A DNA stretch of 64,000 nucleotides from Leptolyngbya sp. FACHB-60 (GCF_014695775.1 NZ_JACJOX010000041.1:1-64000); one strand, 5' to 3'. Shown: positions 16,448 to 23,355, counted from the stretch's first letter. Notes: a model not told the origin generated them from the letters alone. Made by a program: numbers and translations.

Positions 16448-16918
16448 TTAGTTTGAGGGCATGTAGTAGGCAGCGCCCTGGTACTGGCTGAGTTGCCGGT
16501 CGACTAAGGATTTATCGCCGGTAAAGGCCATCTTTTGGGTGACGCCTGGGGTGTTGGGGGCGCTGTCATCGTCGGTAATGACGCCGGTGTTGCCGTGGGC
16601 ATCGCAGACGACAGAACCCACCGGGATGGGTTGACCGGAAACGCTGTCTATGACTGGAAGGTTGAGCACCAGGGAGACATAGCTCAGTTGGTCAGCACTC
16701 ACCACTGGGATGCAGCCGTTTTGATAGCGGGCGATCGCCACCTCGTTTTTTTGCGCCTGCTCCTGCTGGCTCAGGGTGAGCTCGGTCATGTCATCGCCGA
16801 TCCTGCTGGCTTCGGCGCGAGCGGTGCTGACTTGTGAGGCAAAGTTGCCCAGGTTGCTAACGCTGGGTATTGCGGTGCCAATGATGGCTAGGGCAAAGGC
16901 CACGTGGGTAGGTTTCAT
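16448..16918 (-). CDS. Signal-anchored exported protein of the ATPase module
   Basis: A 156-residue protein from ATG 16918 (MKPTHVAFALAIIGTAIPSVSN), preceded by AAAGAGAA. Residues 6-24 are a hydrophobic signal or anchor. A helical segment follows (ARAEASRIGDDMTELTLSQQEQAQKNEVAIARY), then a beta-rich domain with two Cys (NGCIPVV, GSVVCDAHGN). It is probably membrane-anchored with its bulk outside the cytoplasm. It is the first gene after an intrinsic terminator and so may start the membrane module transcript. No family recognised. Confidence 0.68.
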   Translation of the reverse strand: MKPTHVAFALAIIGTAIPSVSNLGNFASQVSTARAEASRIGDDMTELTLSQQEQAQKNEVAIARYQNGCIPVVSADQLSYVSLVLNLPVIDSVSGQPIPVGSVVCDAHGNTGVITDDDSAPNTPGVTQKMAFTGDKSLVDRQLSQYQGAAYYMPSN

Positions 16919-16941
16919 GATGTTGGTTCTCTTTAAACGAC

Positions 16942-16972
16942 AAAAAGCGCCCCCCAGGAGAGTTGGGGGCGC
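16942..16972 (-). terminator. Intrinsic terminator, minus strand
   Basis: GCGCCCCC pairs perfectly with GGGGGCGC around a 10-base loop (16947-16972), and TTTTTG follows immediately on the minus strand. This is a textbook Rho-independent terminator, separating the small genes to the right from the membrane/ATPase module. Confidence 0.88.
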
Positions 16973-16986
16973 GGGCTCAGCGACGA

Positions 16987-17187
16987 CTATTGAGGCTGAC
17001 AACGTTGGCGCTTCATAAAGCGGTGCGTTGTTTTACCTGAATCACCAGGTAAAACAGAGCTATAAACGTGCTGCACTTCCTGGTCAGATAGGGAGTGAGC
17101 TACTTTGGCGCTGCGGTCTGATGTGGTTGTGTAGTGGCCGGTGGTCTCAATCCGATTGAGAATTTTTTGCTGGGATTGGGAGGTCAT
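16987..17187 (-). CDS. Small hypothetical element protein
   Basis: A 66-residue polar protein (MTSQSQQKILNRIETTGHYTTTSDRSAKVAHSL...) with a basic tail. GAGGG precedes the ATG by a fitting distance and an intrinsic terminator follows 15 bases after its stop. These flanking signals are the main support; no family is recognised. Confidence 0.5.
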   Translation of the reverse strand: MTSQSQQKILNRIETTGHYTTTSDRSAKVAHSLSDQEVQHVYSSVLPGDSGKTTHRFMKRQRCQPQ

Positions 17188-17263
17188 AATAGGTTTATCC
17201 CTCGTTTGGGTAGCTCCAGGGGCCTTGCTTGCGACGGCTGCCCCTGGGGTTAAAAAATTTGCG

Positions 17264-17494
17264 CTAGTCGGGAATCTCTTCGGCAGTGGTGGGCTGATCT
17301 TCTAAAGCGCCACTTATCCGTAGGGCTTCTAGAAGGTCAGCCGTGTCAACTTCGAGGTTGAAATCCTCGGATACAGAGGTTATGTCAACGCTTTTAGAAG
17401 CCTTATTGAAGCTAATGAATAGCTCTGTTTCGCCTCCTTCTTGCCCTTGGGAGTAGTAGACGCCGTCAATGACGGCTCTAATCGTTACTGCCAT
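17264..17494 (-). CDS. Small hypothetical element protein
   Basis: A 76-residue acidic protein from ATG 17494 (MAVTIRAVIDGVYYSQGQEGGETELFI...). GAGGGC precedes the start. The start is five bases after the stop of the upstream minus-strand gene, indicating an operon. It alternates beta-type residues and ends in an acidic helix. A GC hairpin (17216-17247) lies downstream. No family recognised. Confidence 0.6.
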   Translation of the reverse strand: MAVTIRAVIDGVYYSQGQEGGETELFISFNKASKSVDITSVSEDFNLEVDTADLLEALRISGALEDQPTTAEEIPD

Positions 17495-17498
17495 TGAG

Positions 17499-17825
17499 TT
17501 AGCCCTCTTCACCGATTGACTGGCGGTAGTGCTGCTGGATCGCTTCATAGAGGTCAGCAGCTGCGGCTAATATCTCTGGCGGTGTGTCGTCGGAGATGCG
17601 AACAGCGAGCATATAGCCGTTGCCTGTATCAGCCTCTAGCCTTGCTCCCAGAGCTTTTCGGTCATCGTTCTCTTTAAAGTTGGTGGCCACGCTCACCATT
17701 TCGGTGCAGCAGTGGCCAATGTCTCGAATGAAATCTTGGCGGGTGTAGCCGTCGAGGGTTGGCTGTTCCCCGTTGTCTGAGCATGAAAAATTAGCCCCTG
17801 GGCCAGGGGCGATCGCATCATTCAT
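17499..17825 (-). CDS. Small hypothetical element protein
   Basis: A 108-residue protein from ATG 17825 (MNDAIAPGPGANFSCSDNGEQ...). The C-terminal half is helical (TPPEILAAAADLYEAIQQHYRQSIGEEG). An in-frame extension to 17873 lacks support. It lies between the HTH repressor and the 76-residue gene on the same strand, probably one transcript. No family recognised. Confidence 0.58.
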   Translation of the reverse strand: MNDAIAPGPGANFSCSDNGEQPTLDGYTRQDFIRDIGHCCTEMVSVATNFKENDDRKALGARLEADTGNGYMLAVRISDDTPPEILAAAADLYEAIQQHYRQSIGEEG

Positions 17826-17897
17826 AATTAGGTGGGTCCTGTTTACAGATAGACAGTGAACGGAAGGGGGCATTGCTTTGGACGGCAGCCCCTTTCT

Positions 17898-18137
17898 TTA
17901 TGCAGGGCTCTTATCAGAAAAACTATCTGGTAGCTCCTCTAACGTTTTATTGAGCAGCCTGCAAAGCTTTTTGGTCTGGGCAAGGGTGAATTTTGGCTCC
18001 ACCTTGCCATGCTCCCAATTCCTTACAGCCTGCTCACTTACGTCAAAGGCATCTGCAAGCGCCTTCTGAGTAAGACCAGCCTCAAGACGTAAAGCCACTA
18101 ACTTCGACTCCATGTTTGGGGTGTCTCTTTGCGCCAT
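17898..18137 (-). CDS. XRE/Cro-family HTH regulator (probable element repressor)
   Basis: A 79-residue single-domain regulator: KLVALRLEAGLTQKALADAFDVSEQAVRNWEHGKVEPKFTLAQTKKLCRLL is a clear lambda-repressor-like HTH with recognition helix around SEQAVRNWE. GGAG and GAGG precede the start. AGTTGAGGT operators overlap its 5' region and recur about 100 bases further upstream, so autoregulation and control of the divergent plus-strand genes are likely. It has no C-terminal cleavage or dimerisation domain of the LexA/CI type. Confidence 0.88.
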   Translation of the reverse strand: MAQRDTPNMESKLVALRLEAGLTQKALADAFDVSEQAVRNWEHGKVEPKFTLAQTKKLCRLLNKTLEELPDSFSDKSPA

Positions 18138-18277
18138 TATACCTCAACTCCAGTTGACCCTTGCTGAAGTTGAGGTAAGATCGCTTTAACCTCTAATCAG
18201 CTAGGGGGGAAATCATCTACAGGGGCACTGGGGCTCAATCCGTTCCCCTGTAGACGTTTCATTATCTCAGTTGAGGT
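18138..18277. promoter_or_regulatory. Operator region with three AGTTGAGGT sites
   Basis: AGTTGAGGT occurs at 18168-18176 and 18269-18277 and inverted (ACCTCAACT) at 18141-18149; a related TCAACTCCAGTTGA dyad covers 18144-18157. The inverted copy abuts the start codon of the HTH gene. A 9-bp hairpin, CTACAGGGG with CCCCTGTAG (18217-18253), lies between sites. The pattern suits autoregulation by the adjacent repressor and control of a divergent promoter. Confidence 0.72.
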
Positions 18278-18352
18278 AAAGCTGGTTTGCCCTTAACAGA
18301 CACCCATCCATGAAAGCTTCAGTCACGCCTCAACCACATCCGCATAGGCACT

Positions 18353-18392
18353 AAAAAAAACGGCGATCGCCTATCTGGGGGCGATCGCCGTT
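18353..18392 (-). terminator. Intrinsic terminator built on HIP1, minus strand
   Basis: AACGGCGATCGCC (18359-18371) pairs over 13 bp with GGCGATCGCCGTT (18380-18392). Eight Ts follow on the minus strand. Both arms contain the HIP1 core. It terminates the small coiled-coil gene to its right. Confidence 0.88.
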
Positions 18393-18448
18393 GTCGTTTG
18401 TCATCTGTCATCAAAGGTTAACTATGCGCCACCACCAGTACGCGCCCC

Positions 18449-18637
18449 CTAAAAGGCATCTGATCTATCAGGCAAAGCCCCAATTCGCTGAGAGTTTGCC
18501 CAAATCCGCTGAGAGTTTTCCTGAACCCGCTGAAAGTTTTCCTGAATCCGCTGAGAGTTTTCCTGAATCCGCTCACAGCTACTCTCTACCAGCGCTTCAC
18601 GCTGGGCTAACCGTCTCTTGAAAGCCTCGTCAGTCAT
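18449..18637 (-). CDS. Small heptad-repeat coiled-coil protein
   Basis: A 62-residue protein from ATG 18637. The N-terminal MTDEAFKRRLAQREALVESS leads into five 7-residue units of the type ERIQENS/QRIQENF/QRVQENS/QRIWANS/QRI. They are encoded by 21-base tandem repeats. Such short helical repeat proteins are frequent in cyanobacterial plasmids and islands. Support comes from a Shine-Dalgarno-like TAAGG and a strong minus-strand terminator downstream. The plus strand also reads as repeats (AESFPES), but without start signals or a terminator. Confidence 0.6.
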   Translation of the reverse strand: MTDEAFKRRLAQREALVESSCERIQENSQRIQENFQRVQENSQRIWANSQRIGALPDRSDAF

Positions 18638-18739
18638 AGCCTTACCCACCTATTACCACTCACTCACTTAATTATTTCCAGCCATGCCCAGCGGTGAAAC
18701 TATCCAGCGGCTTAATCATCGTTACTTCAGAGTACAACC

Positions 18740-19111
18740 ATGAAAACGACCCACGTAGAGTTCTCCGCCCTGTTCAACCTGGGCGACTACAACAACGAGA
18801 AGATCGGCTTTAGATGCCAGCTGGAGGAAGGCGACACCGTCGAAGCTGCCGTCGAGCACCTGAGAAACAAGGCGATTGAGCTAAGCGCCGGTAAAGGCAA
18901 GGCCCAAGACTTCTACAGCAACATCTGGGAGGAGGAACGGAAGCTGAGAGACCTAGAGTCCAAGGTCAAGGCGGCTACCGAGCAGTGGAACCAGGTCGCT
19001 AACTTCCTTCGTGCCCAGGGCCTCAACCCAGACGCCCCCAACCTGCCAACCCTCCCAGCTCTTACCCCTGGCCAGCCTGACGAGGTGGAAGTAGAGATTG
19101 ACGTCTTCTAA
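18740..19111 (+). CDS. Small acidic element protein with NLGxY motif
   Basis: A 123-residue protein: a beta-type N-terminus (THVEFSALFNLGDYNNEKIGFRCQLEEGDTVEAAVEHLRNKAIEL), a helical middle (EEERKLRDLESKVKAATEQWNQVANFLRAQG) and an acidic tail (DEVEVEIDVF). The NLGxY start and the acidic C-terminus recall small phage/plasmid proteins encoded beside replication genes, but I cannot place it in a named family; single-stranded DNA binding is a guess. It is followed by a HIP1 hairpin terminator and then rep. Confidence 0.68.
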   Translation: MKTTHVEFSALFNLGDYNNEKIGFRCQLEEGDTVEAAVEHLRNKAIELSAGKGKAQDFYSNIWEEERKLRDLESKVKAATEQWNQVANFLRAQGLNPDAPNLPTLPALTPGQPDEVEVEIDVF

Positions 19112-19150
19112 AAAAACGGCGATCGCCCCCGACAGGCGATCGCCGTTTTT
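19112..19150. terminator. Bidirectional intrinsic terminator built on HIP1
   Basis: The 16-base arms AAAAACGGCGATCGCC (19112-19127) and GGCGATCGCCGTTTTT (19135-19150) are perfectly complementary with a 7-base loop. A T-run ends it on the plus strand and a complementary one on the minus. It starts right after the stop of the 123-residue gene. It has the same HIP1 core design as the hairpin at 18353-18392. Confidence 0.88.
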
Positions 19151-19183
19151 GCTCGAACAGTTCAATTCGTTCCTTATATAAAC

Positions 19184-20719
19184 ATGAAGCAACCAGCATT
19201 ACCAAGAGACCTCAACGGTCAACGGCTCTGCCAGCTGTTCAACTACCCCTGGAAGTGGATAGAGACCCCCAGCGACACCCCAAAAGCCGACTGGAAAACC
19301 TGCGAAAAATACCCGCTCAGGCCCAGGGTGCTCTGGGCCAGGTGGCAAGACGCCGCCACCGTCATCGGCACGCGCTTTGGCCCCACCACCTCCCACGCCC
19401 TGATCGACATCGATGCCGAGAGCGACTATATAGAATCCACCCAGCGAATCAAGTGGGCCTTAGAGACCATCGGCATCACTCGCACCATCACCGTGCGCAG
19501 CTCCTGGAGCGGTGGCCTGCACATCTACATTCCCTTCCCCCACGCCTACAAAACCTTTGACGTAGCCTGTGCCGTTGCCCAGTGCCTAGAAGCCCAAGGC
19601 TTTGTACTGGCCCCCGGCCAGCTCGAAGTCATTCCCAATCGAAAAGCCTACGCCCGGCGATGGCTTGGCGAGAGCTTTGAATACAACGGCCATCGGCTGC
19701 CCCTCCAGCCCAGCACCGGCAGCATGATTCTCGATGACGACCTGCAGCCCCACCCCAGGGCCTACGACCTCTCAGTCTTCTTCGCCCTCTGGGATAACGC
19801 CGTACAGCACAACGACCACTACGAAATCCTCGAAGCCCTCAGCATCGCCCGTGGCAACCACCGCCGCCGCCGCCGCAAAGCCAATGGCAAAGCTCAAGAG
19901 TGGGGAAACGACCTCAAAACCGTCATCAGCGAAGGTTGGACCGGGCCCGGCCAAACTAACGACATGCTCAAGGCGATCGCCACCTACGGCCGCGTCTTTG
20001 AAAAGCTCAGCGGCCTAGAACTGCAACGCTTCACCGTCAGAATCGCCCTCAACGCCCCCGGCCTGAACGAATGGTGTAACCACCTCCACGAACTCGCTAA
20101 GCGCTGCATAGCCTGGGCCAGGGCCGTAGAGAAATACTACTGGCCCATGGGCAGCGAACCGTTGCGGGAACGCAAAAGCCTGGTTCAAGTGTGCACCGCC
20201 CGCGCCGACGATGCCCGCGCTCGCATCATGGCCGCCCTTAAGCAGCTTTGCCTCGACGGCCTCAACATTGGGCAGCGGGTTAAAGCCCTCGCCCCAGCGG
20301 CCCGCTGTAGCCCCAACACCCTCTACAAAAACAAAGACCTATGGCATCCACAGCCAGATTCACCGGCCCCCACACCAGCCCCGCAACCGCCCCCACAGTC
20401 AGATCCACTCCCAAGACGTGTAACAGCCCACGGGGCGGCGATCGCAGACACTATAGAGGCCATTCGCCAGCAGATTCTAGAAAGCCTTCAAAGCACTGAT
20501 ACGCCGTCTATTACACGTCTGGGGGGGGAGAATGAAGTGTGTATCCTTGAGACCGCCCCTTTAAAAAATTTAAAATCCGGGGGGAATGGGAGAGAGCGCG
20601 AGAGAGGGAAAGGGTTATCCACAGCCCCCCCGCCAGCACCAGCTGCTGCTGGCGCACCACAGTGGCCGCCCCTCGAATTTGGATGGCAGCAAGGTGCGGT
20701 AGGTGACCTGCATGTATAG
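19184..20719 (+). CDS. Replication initiator with archaeo-eukaryotic primase (PrimPol) domain
   Basis: A 511-residue protein. Residues ~45-185 carry the AEP motifs: HALIDIDAES (Asp75, Asp77), WSGGLHIYIPF (His113), and GQLEVIPN (Glu148). A helical region follows (LKAIATYGRVFEKLSGLELQRFTVRIAL, EWCNHLHELAKRCIAWA). Then there is an HTH-like segment (RARIMAALKQLCLDGLNIGQRVKALAPAARCSPNTLYKNKDL) and a Pro-rich low-complexity tail from about residue 390. No helicase P-loop is present. This matches plasmid or integrated-element Rep proteins of the primase-polymerase type and should prime replication of the excised element. The tail overlaps the candidate origin. Confidence 0.82.
   Translation: MKQPALPRDLNGQRLCQLFNYPWKWIETPSDTPKADWKTCEKYPLRPRVLWARWQDAATVIGTRFGPTTSHALIDIDAESDYIESTQRIKWALETIGITRTITVRSSWSGGLHIYIPFPHAYKTFDVACAVAQCLEAQGFVLAPGQLEVIPNRKAYARRWLGESFEYNGHRLPLQPSTGSMILDDDLQPHPRAYDLSVFFALWDNAVQHNDHYEILEALSIARGNHRRRRRKANGKAQEWGNDLKTVISEGWTGPGQTNDMLKAIATYGRVFEKLSGLELQRFTVRIALNAPGLNEWCNHLHELAKRCIAWARAVEKYYWPMGSEPLRERKSLVQVCTARADDARARIMAALKQLCLDGLNIGQRVKALAPAARCSPNTLYKNKDLWHPQPDSPAPTPAPQPPPQSDPLPRRVTAHGAAIADTIEAIRQQILESLQSTDTPSITRLGGENEVCILETAPLKNLKSGGNGRERERGKGLSTAPPPAPAAAGAPQWPPLEFGWQQGAVGDLHV
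20414..20623. other. Candidate replication origin inside the 3' end of rep
   Basis: Within 210 bases there are an inverted pair AGACGTGTAA (20414-20423) and TTACACGTCT (20511-20520); a run of eight Gs (20521-20528); an AT-rich block TTTAAAAAATTTAAAAT (20561-20577); a purine-only-like tract; and a perfect DnaA box TTATCCACA (20615-20623). The encoded Rep tail is low complexity, as expected if the DNA is constrained for origin function. Prediction only. Confidence 0.55.
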
Positions 20720-20972
20720 CCGCCCCATCCTCCGCCAAAATCGCGGCCCAGCAACAGCCCCTGCTGCTGACCCACCAGCTACTGGTGGCGACAATTTGGG
20801 CGTTCTCATTGCCCAGGCCGATGCCCTCCGAAAGGTGCTGGGCTATCAGCGCTGGGCCGACCTAACATCCCTGTGCGACGGCAACGACCCCAAAACCCTA
20901 GACCAGCGCGGCCTGGTCAAGCTAATCGGCCAGCTCGGAGCCATGCAAAGGGAGGGCCGCCGCCATGGATAA
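20712..20972 (+). CDS. Small hypothetical element protein
   Basis: An 86-residue protein from ATG 20712, overlapping the rep stop (ATGTATAG). It has a basic, Pro-rich N-terminus and a helical C-terminus (LGVLIAQADALRKVLGYQRWADLTSL, RGLVKLIGQLGAMQREGRRHG). It overlaps the next gene by eight bases. Probably cotranscribed with rep; no family recognised. Confidence 0.62.
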   Translation: MYSRPILRQNRGPATAPAADPPATGGDNLGVLIAQADALRKVLGYQRWADLTSLCDGNDPKTLDQRGLVKLIGQLGAMQREGRRHG

Positions 20973-21171
20973 CTTACGCCCCTGCCACTGCTGCGACTGC
21001 CAGCACTACGATCCTCTCAATGATGAGGCCCCTGAAGGGTGCGGACATCCTGATGCGCCATTGCCCTGGGCAGCCTCTGGTGATGCCCGAGACTGCCCAG
21101 GGTTCAACCCTGAGCCGTATGCCTTAGCGATGGAGTTTTTACCGCTGGGAGGTGCGATCGATGTCAATTGA
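20965..21171 (+). CDS. Small Cys-rich (zinc-ribbon-like) element protein
   Basis: A 68-residue protein with CHCCDCQHYDP near the N-terminus and GCGHPD plus DCPGF further on: a spaced set of six Cys and several His that could bind zinc. Its last codons (LGGAIDVN) are formed by the Shine-Dalgarno and start region of the next gene. Part of the rep-distal operon; role unknown. Confidence 0.62.
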   Translation: MDNLRPCHCCDCQHYDPLNDEAPEGCGHPDAPLPWAASGDARDCPGFNPEPYALAMEFLPLGGAIDVN

Positions 21172-21454
21172 TAAAAGCCCTTATTCGGGCCAGCTGCACG
21201 AGGGCAGCATCGTTCGCCGTGTTAACGACCCCCCTACGGGCTATTGCCCACTTTGGGAGGTGAGGTCGATGATAGTGGGCCAGAGGCTGTCTTTGGAGCG
21301 CCACCCCTCTCACCTCTATCTCAATGAGGCGCTTTTTCTCACGGTCAAAGCTGACCAGGTTGTGCCGCTATCCTGGGCCGAATTAGGCCAGTGGCTTGAG
21401 AACGATTCACACATAGGCTCGTGGATTCTCATGGGAGGTGCGGTCGATGGCTAA
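21161..21454 (+). CDS. Small hypothetical element protein
   Basis: A 97-residue protein from ATG 21161, with GGGAGG seven bases upstream. The sequence (EGSIVRRVNDPPTGYCPLWEVRSMIVGQRLSLERHPSHLYLNEALFLTVKADQVVPLSWAELGQWLEN) suggests a small beta domain followed by a helix. Its C-terminus, MGGAVDG, again arises from the Shine-Dalgarno region of the next gene. No family recognised. Confidence 0.6.
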   Translation: MSIDKSPYSGQLHEGSIVRRVNDPPTGYCPLWEVRSMIVGQRLSLERHPSHLYLNEALFLTVKADQVVPLSWAELGQWLENDSHIGSWILMGGAVDG

Positions 21455-21668
21455 AACCGACTGGTGCTATCCGTCCGCAGCCGCCGATCGCCTGCAAATC
21501 TATGTACTCAAGCTGGGCAAACTGCGCCGCGCTGGTGCCTTTAAAGAGGGCTACCACTACCGCGACGTGTCGCCCCCAGGCGCTGCCCGCGCCACCTACC
21601 AGTACCATGTGCCCCGCGTCGAGGCCCTGCTCAATAGCAAGTCTGCAACCCGAAAACGCTACGGCTAA
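21447..21668 (+). CDS. Small DNA-binding-like protein, candidate excisionase
   Basis: A 73-residue basic protein from ATG 21447 with GGGAGG upstream. KLGKLRRAGAFKEGYHYRDVSPPGAARATYQYHVPRVEALL has the length, charge and helix-wing look of small excisionases, which often contain an EGxHYR-type segment and end in a basic tail. Its position just before the integrase region fits a recombination directionality factor. This is an inference from size, motif style and place. Confidence 0.5.
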   Translation: MAKTDWCYPSAAADRLQIYVLKLGKLRRAGAFKEGYHYRDVSPPGAARATYQYHVPRVEALLNSKSATRKRYG

Positions 21669-21690
21669 TTGTCATAACCTCAACCCCACT

Positions 21691-21735
21691 CTTATGTAAC
21701 GAGTTGGGTGCCCATAATAAAAGGAGTTACATAAG
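21691..21735. promoter_or_regulatory. 10-bp inverted repeat around a promoter/RBS
   Basis: CTTATGTAAC (21691-21700) and GTTACATAAG (21726-21735) are perfect inverted copies 25 bases apart, and the right arm overlaps the AAAAGGAG ribosome-binding site of the downstream gene. It could be an operator pair or an RNA stem that hides the Shine-Dalgarno. Confidence 0.55.
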
Positions 21736-21739
21736 ACTG

Positions 21740-22192
21740 ATGGATTTTTCCCATTCATTCGCCCGTGTTGACTACCGGATCGAAATCCTCGACCTTCACC
21801 CAGTCCACCAGCGAGTTCTGAGGGACGTTCTGGTAGAGGTTGCCACCGTCGAGACTCATGCACTGTCAGAGCTGCGTGATTGGTTGGTTGGCATTTTGGA
21901 GGAGGAGGAGATAGAGCCACCCCCGACAAAACCAGGCCGCGAGGTGGTTGACCAAAAGCGCGCCGGGGCTAAGCTCTACCAGCTCGAAATGGTGCGGTGT
22001 GGCAAAGGATCCTGCAAAAGCTGTCCCCATGGCCCCTACTGGTACGGCTACCGCCGCGCCGGTGGCAAGCTCAAAAGCTGGTATATAGGCAAGGATTTAA
22101 GCAAAGAATTTAGTGTGCCAGTTGAGCAAGACCAGGCGGCCAGCGTTGGCCACCAGGCCTTGGCCGCAGCTGCCGATGCGGCAGGCCTGTAA
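21740..22192 (+). CDS. DUF6788-like element protein
   Basis: A 150-residue protein from ATG 21740. The N-terminal half is helical (YRIEILDLHPVHQRVLRDVLVEVATVETHALSELRDWLV). The C-terminal half has EMVRCGKGSCKSCPHGPYWYGYRRAGGKLKSWYIGKDL, matching the CGKxxCxxC...HGPYWY...YIGK pattern of a small zinc-binding-like domain common in mobile elements and plasmids (as recalled, DUF6788). It converges on the integrase gene. Molecular function unknown. Confidence 0.68.
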   Translation: MDFSHSFARVDYRIEILDLHPVHQRVLRDVLVEVATVETHALSELRDWLVGILEEEEIEPPPTKPGREVVDQKRAGAKLYQLEMVRCGKGSCKSCPHGPYWYGYRRAGGKLKSWYIGKDLSKEFSVPVEQDQAASVGHQALAAAADAAGL

Positions 22193-22236
22193 CCATTGAA
22201 AAACCGTGATTCTGCAATGCCGAACACGATGTAAAG

Positions 22237-23355
22237 TTATTTGTCGGTCTGTGTGCCAGTTGGGGCTTTAGGCCGGGTCTCACTCGCCTGGGCCCGGTCG
22301 AAGGCGGCCTGGTAGTGCCGATCATTTAACCACCGGTGGTAGACCTGGCAGTGCACCGCCTCGCTGTGACCCATCTGGCGGGCGGCGATACTGGTATCGA
22401 GCCCGAATGCGATTGTTCTCACTGCCCAGGCGTGGCGCAACATCTTAGGCGGAAACGGCACCGCGTAGCGCCTAAATTGGGTTGCAACGCGGTGGCCTAA
22501 GTCATCAGCCGTTGGCCCGCTTACCTTTGGCAAGGGGGTACCCACCTTCACCCATTCGATCCACTCAGGGTAATAAGGCCAAACCCGGCGCGATTTGGTC
22601 TTGCCATCCATCACCGTCAACACTGGAAAATCGCTCAGCTCGAGGAACCACACCTCCGAAGGGCGAATGCCGTAGATGGCCAGCAGTGCATAGACCTGCT
22701 GCCAGTGGGGGTTAGGCACTCGGTAAAACCAATCGGCGATCGCCTCATCCGAGGGCAAGTCTTTGGGGGCCACCGCAGACGGTGAGTAATTACCCCGGTA
22801 GAGCTTTAAATCAATCTCTATCCCCGCAAAATTGGCCAAGGCACTGTAGACCATACAGGCACGTTTGCGGGGCTTACTGTCGGGCGTGGTGGCCAGCACC
22901 GCGCTCATCAACACCTCTGGCGATAGCTCGGCCCCCGGGGGGAGCTGCCGCAGCGCAACTCGGTAATCCTTCTTCCAAGTCAGCTCAGACTTAGGGTTTC
23001 TCTCACGGCGACTGAAGTAGTCAGCCTCAAATGCCTCTAACCAATCCTCCACCCGGCGAATGCTTTCGCCACCGGCGCTGGTGTAGGGTGCCCAGTCAAA
23101 CCGACCAGCATCGACCAGGCCCGCTATCGTCTTTGCCAATGCCTCGGCCAGAGACAAGCCCTTGGCATTAGCACTAAAACCAGTTGCAATGCGCTGCTGA
23201 AAAGCGTCTGTGCGGTTGCTGGAGGGCTTAGGGGGAAGAGTGGCCCTGAGATAAAGTCGATTGCTTACCCGCTCGATTTTGCAGCGTACCCGGCCCGCCT
23301 TGAGTCGTCCGTTTGCCTGGGCGATCCGTCCATCAATAGGCAAGCGGTCAGCCAT
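22237..23355 (-). CDS. int: Tyrosine recombinase, integrase of the element
   Basis: A 372-residue site-specific recombinase. The N-terminal ~200 residues are core-binding helices. The catalytic part shows Arg231 in YGIRPSEVW, Lys252 in the beta-hairpin (MDGKTKSRRV), Arg307 in KMLRHAW, His330 in QMGHSEAVH and nucleophile Tyr339 in QVYHRW. The first His of the usual HxxR box is Lys304 here, a tolerated variation. It lies 133 bases from tRNA-Phe, oriented away from it, and integrates the element into the tRNA 3' end. Direct TTTAGT-type repeats sit in the gap and may be arm sites. Confidence 0.93.
   Translation of the reverse strand: MADRLPIDGRIAQANGRLKAGRVRCKIERVSNRLYLRATLPPKPSSNRTDAFQQRIATGFSANAKGLSLAEALAKTIAGLVDAGRFDWAPYTSAGGESIRRVEDWLEAFEADYFSRRERNPKSELTWKKDYRVALRQLPPGAELSPEVLMSAVLATTPDSKPRKRACMVYSALANFAGIEIDLKLYRGNYSPSAVAPKDLPSDEAIADWFYRVPNPHWQQVYALLAIYGIRPSEVWFLELSDFPVLTVMDGKTKSRRVWPYYPEWIEWVKVGTPLPKVSGPTADDLGHRVATQFRRYAVPFPPKMLRHAWAVRTIAFGLDTSIAARQMGHSEAVHCQVYHRWLNDRHYQAAFDRAQASETRPKAPTGTQTDK

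Noticed and set aside
18391..18621. Plus-strand AESFPES repeat protein
   Set aside because: Same DNA as the minus-strand heptad protein; lacks a ribosome-binding site and terminator on this strand.
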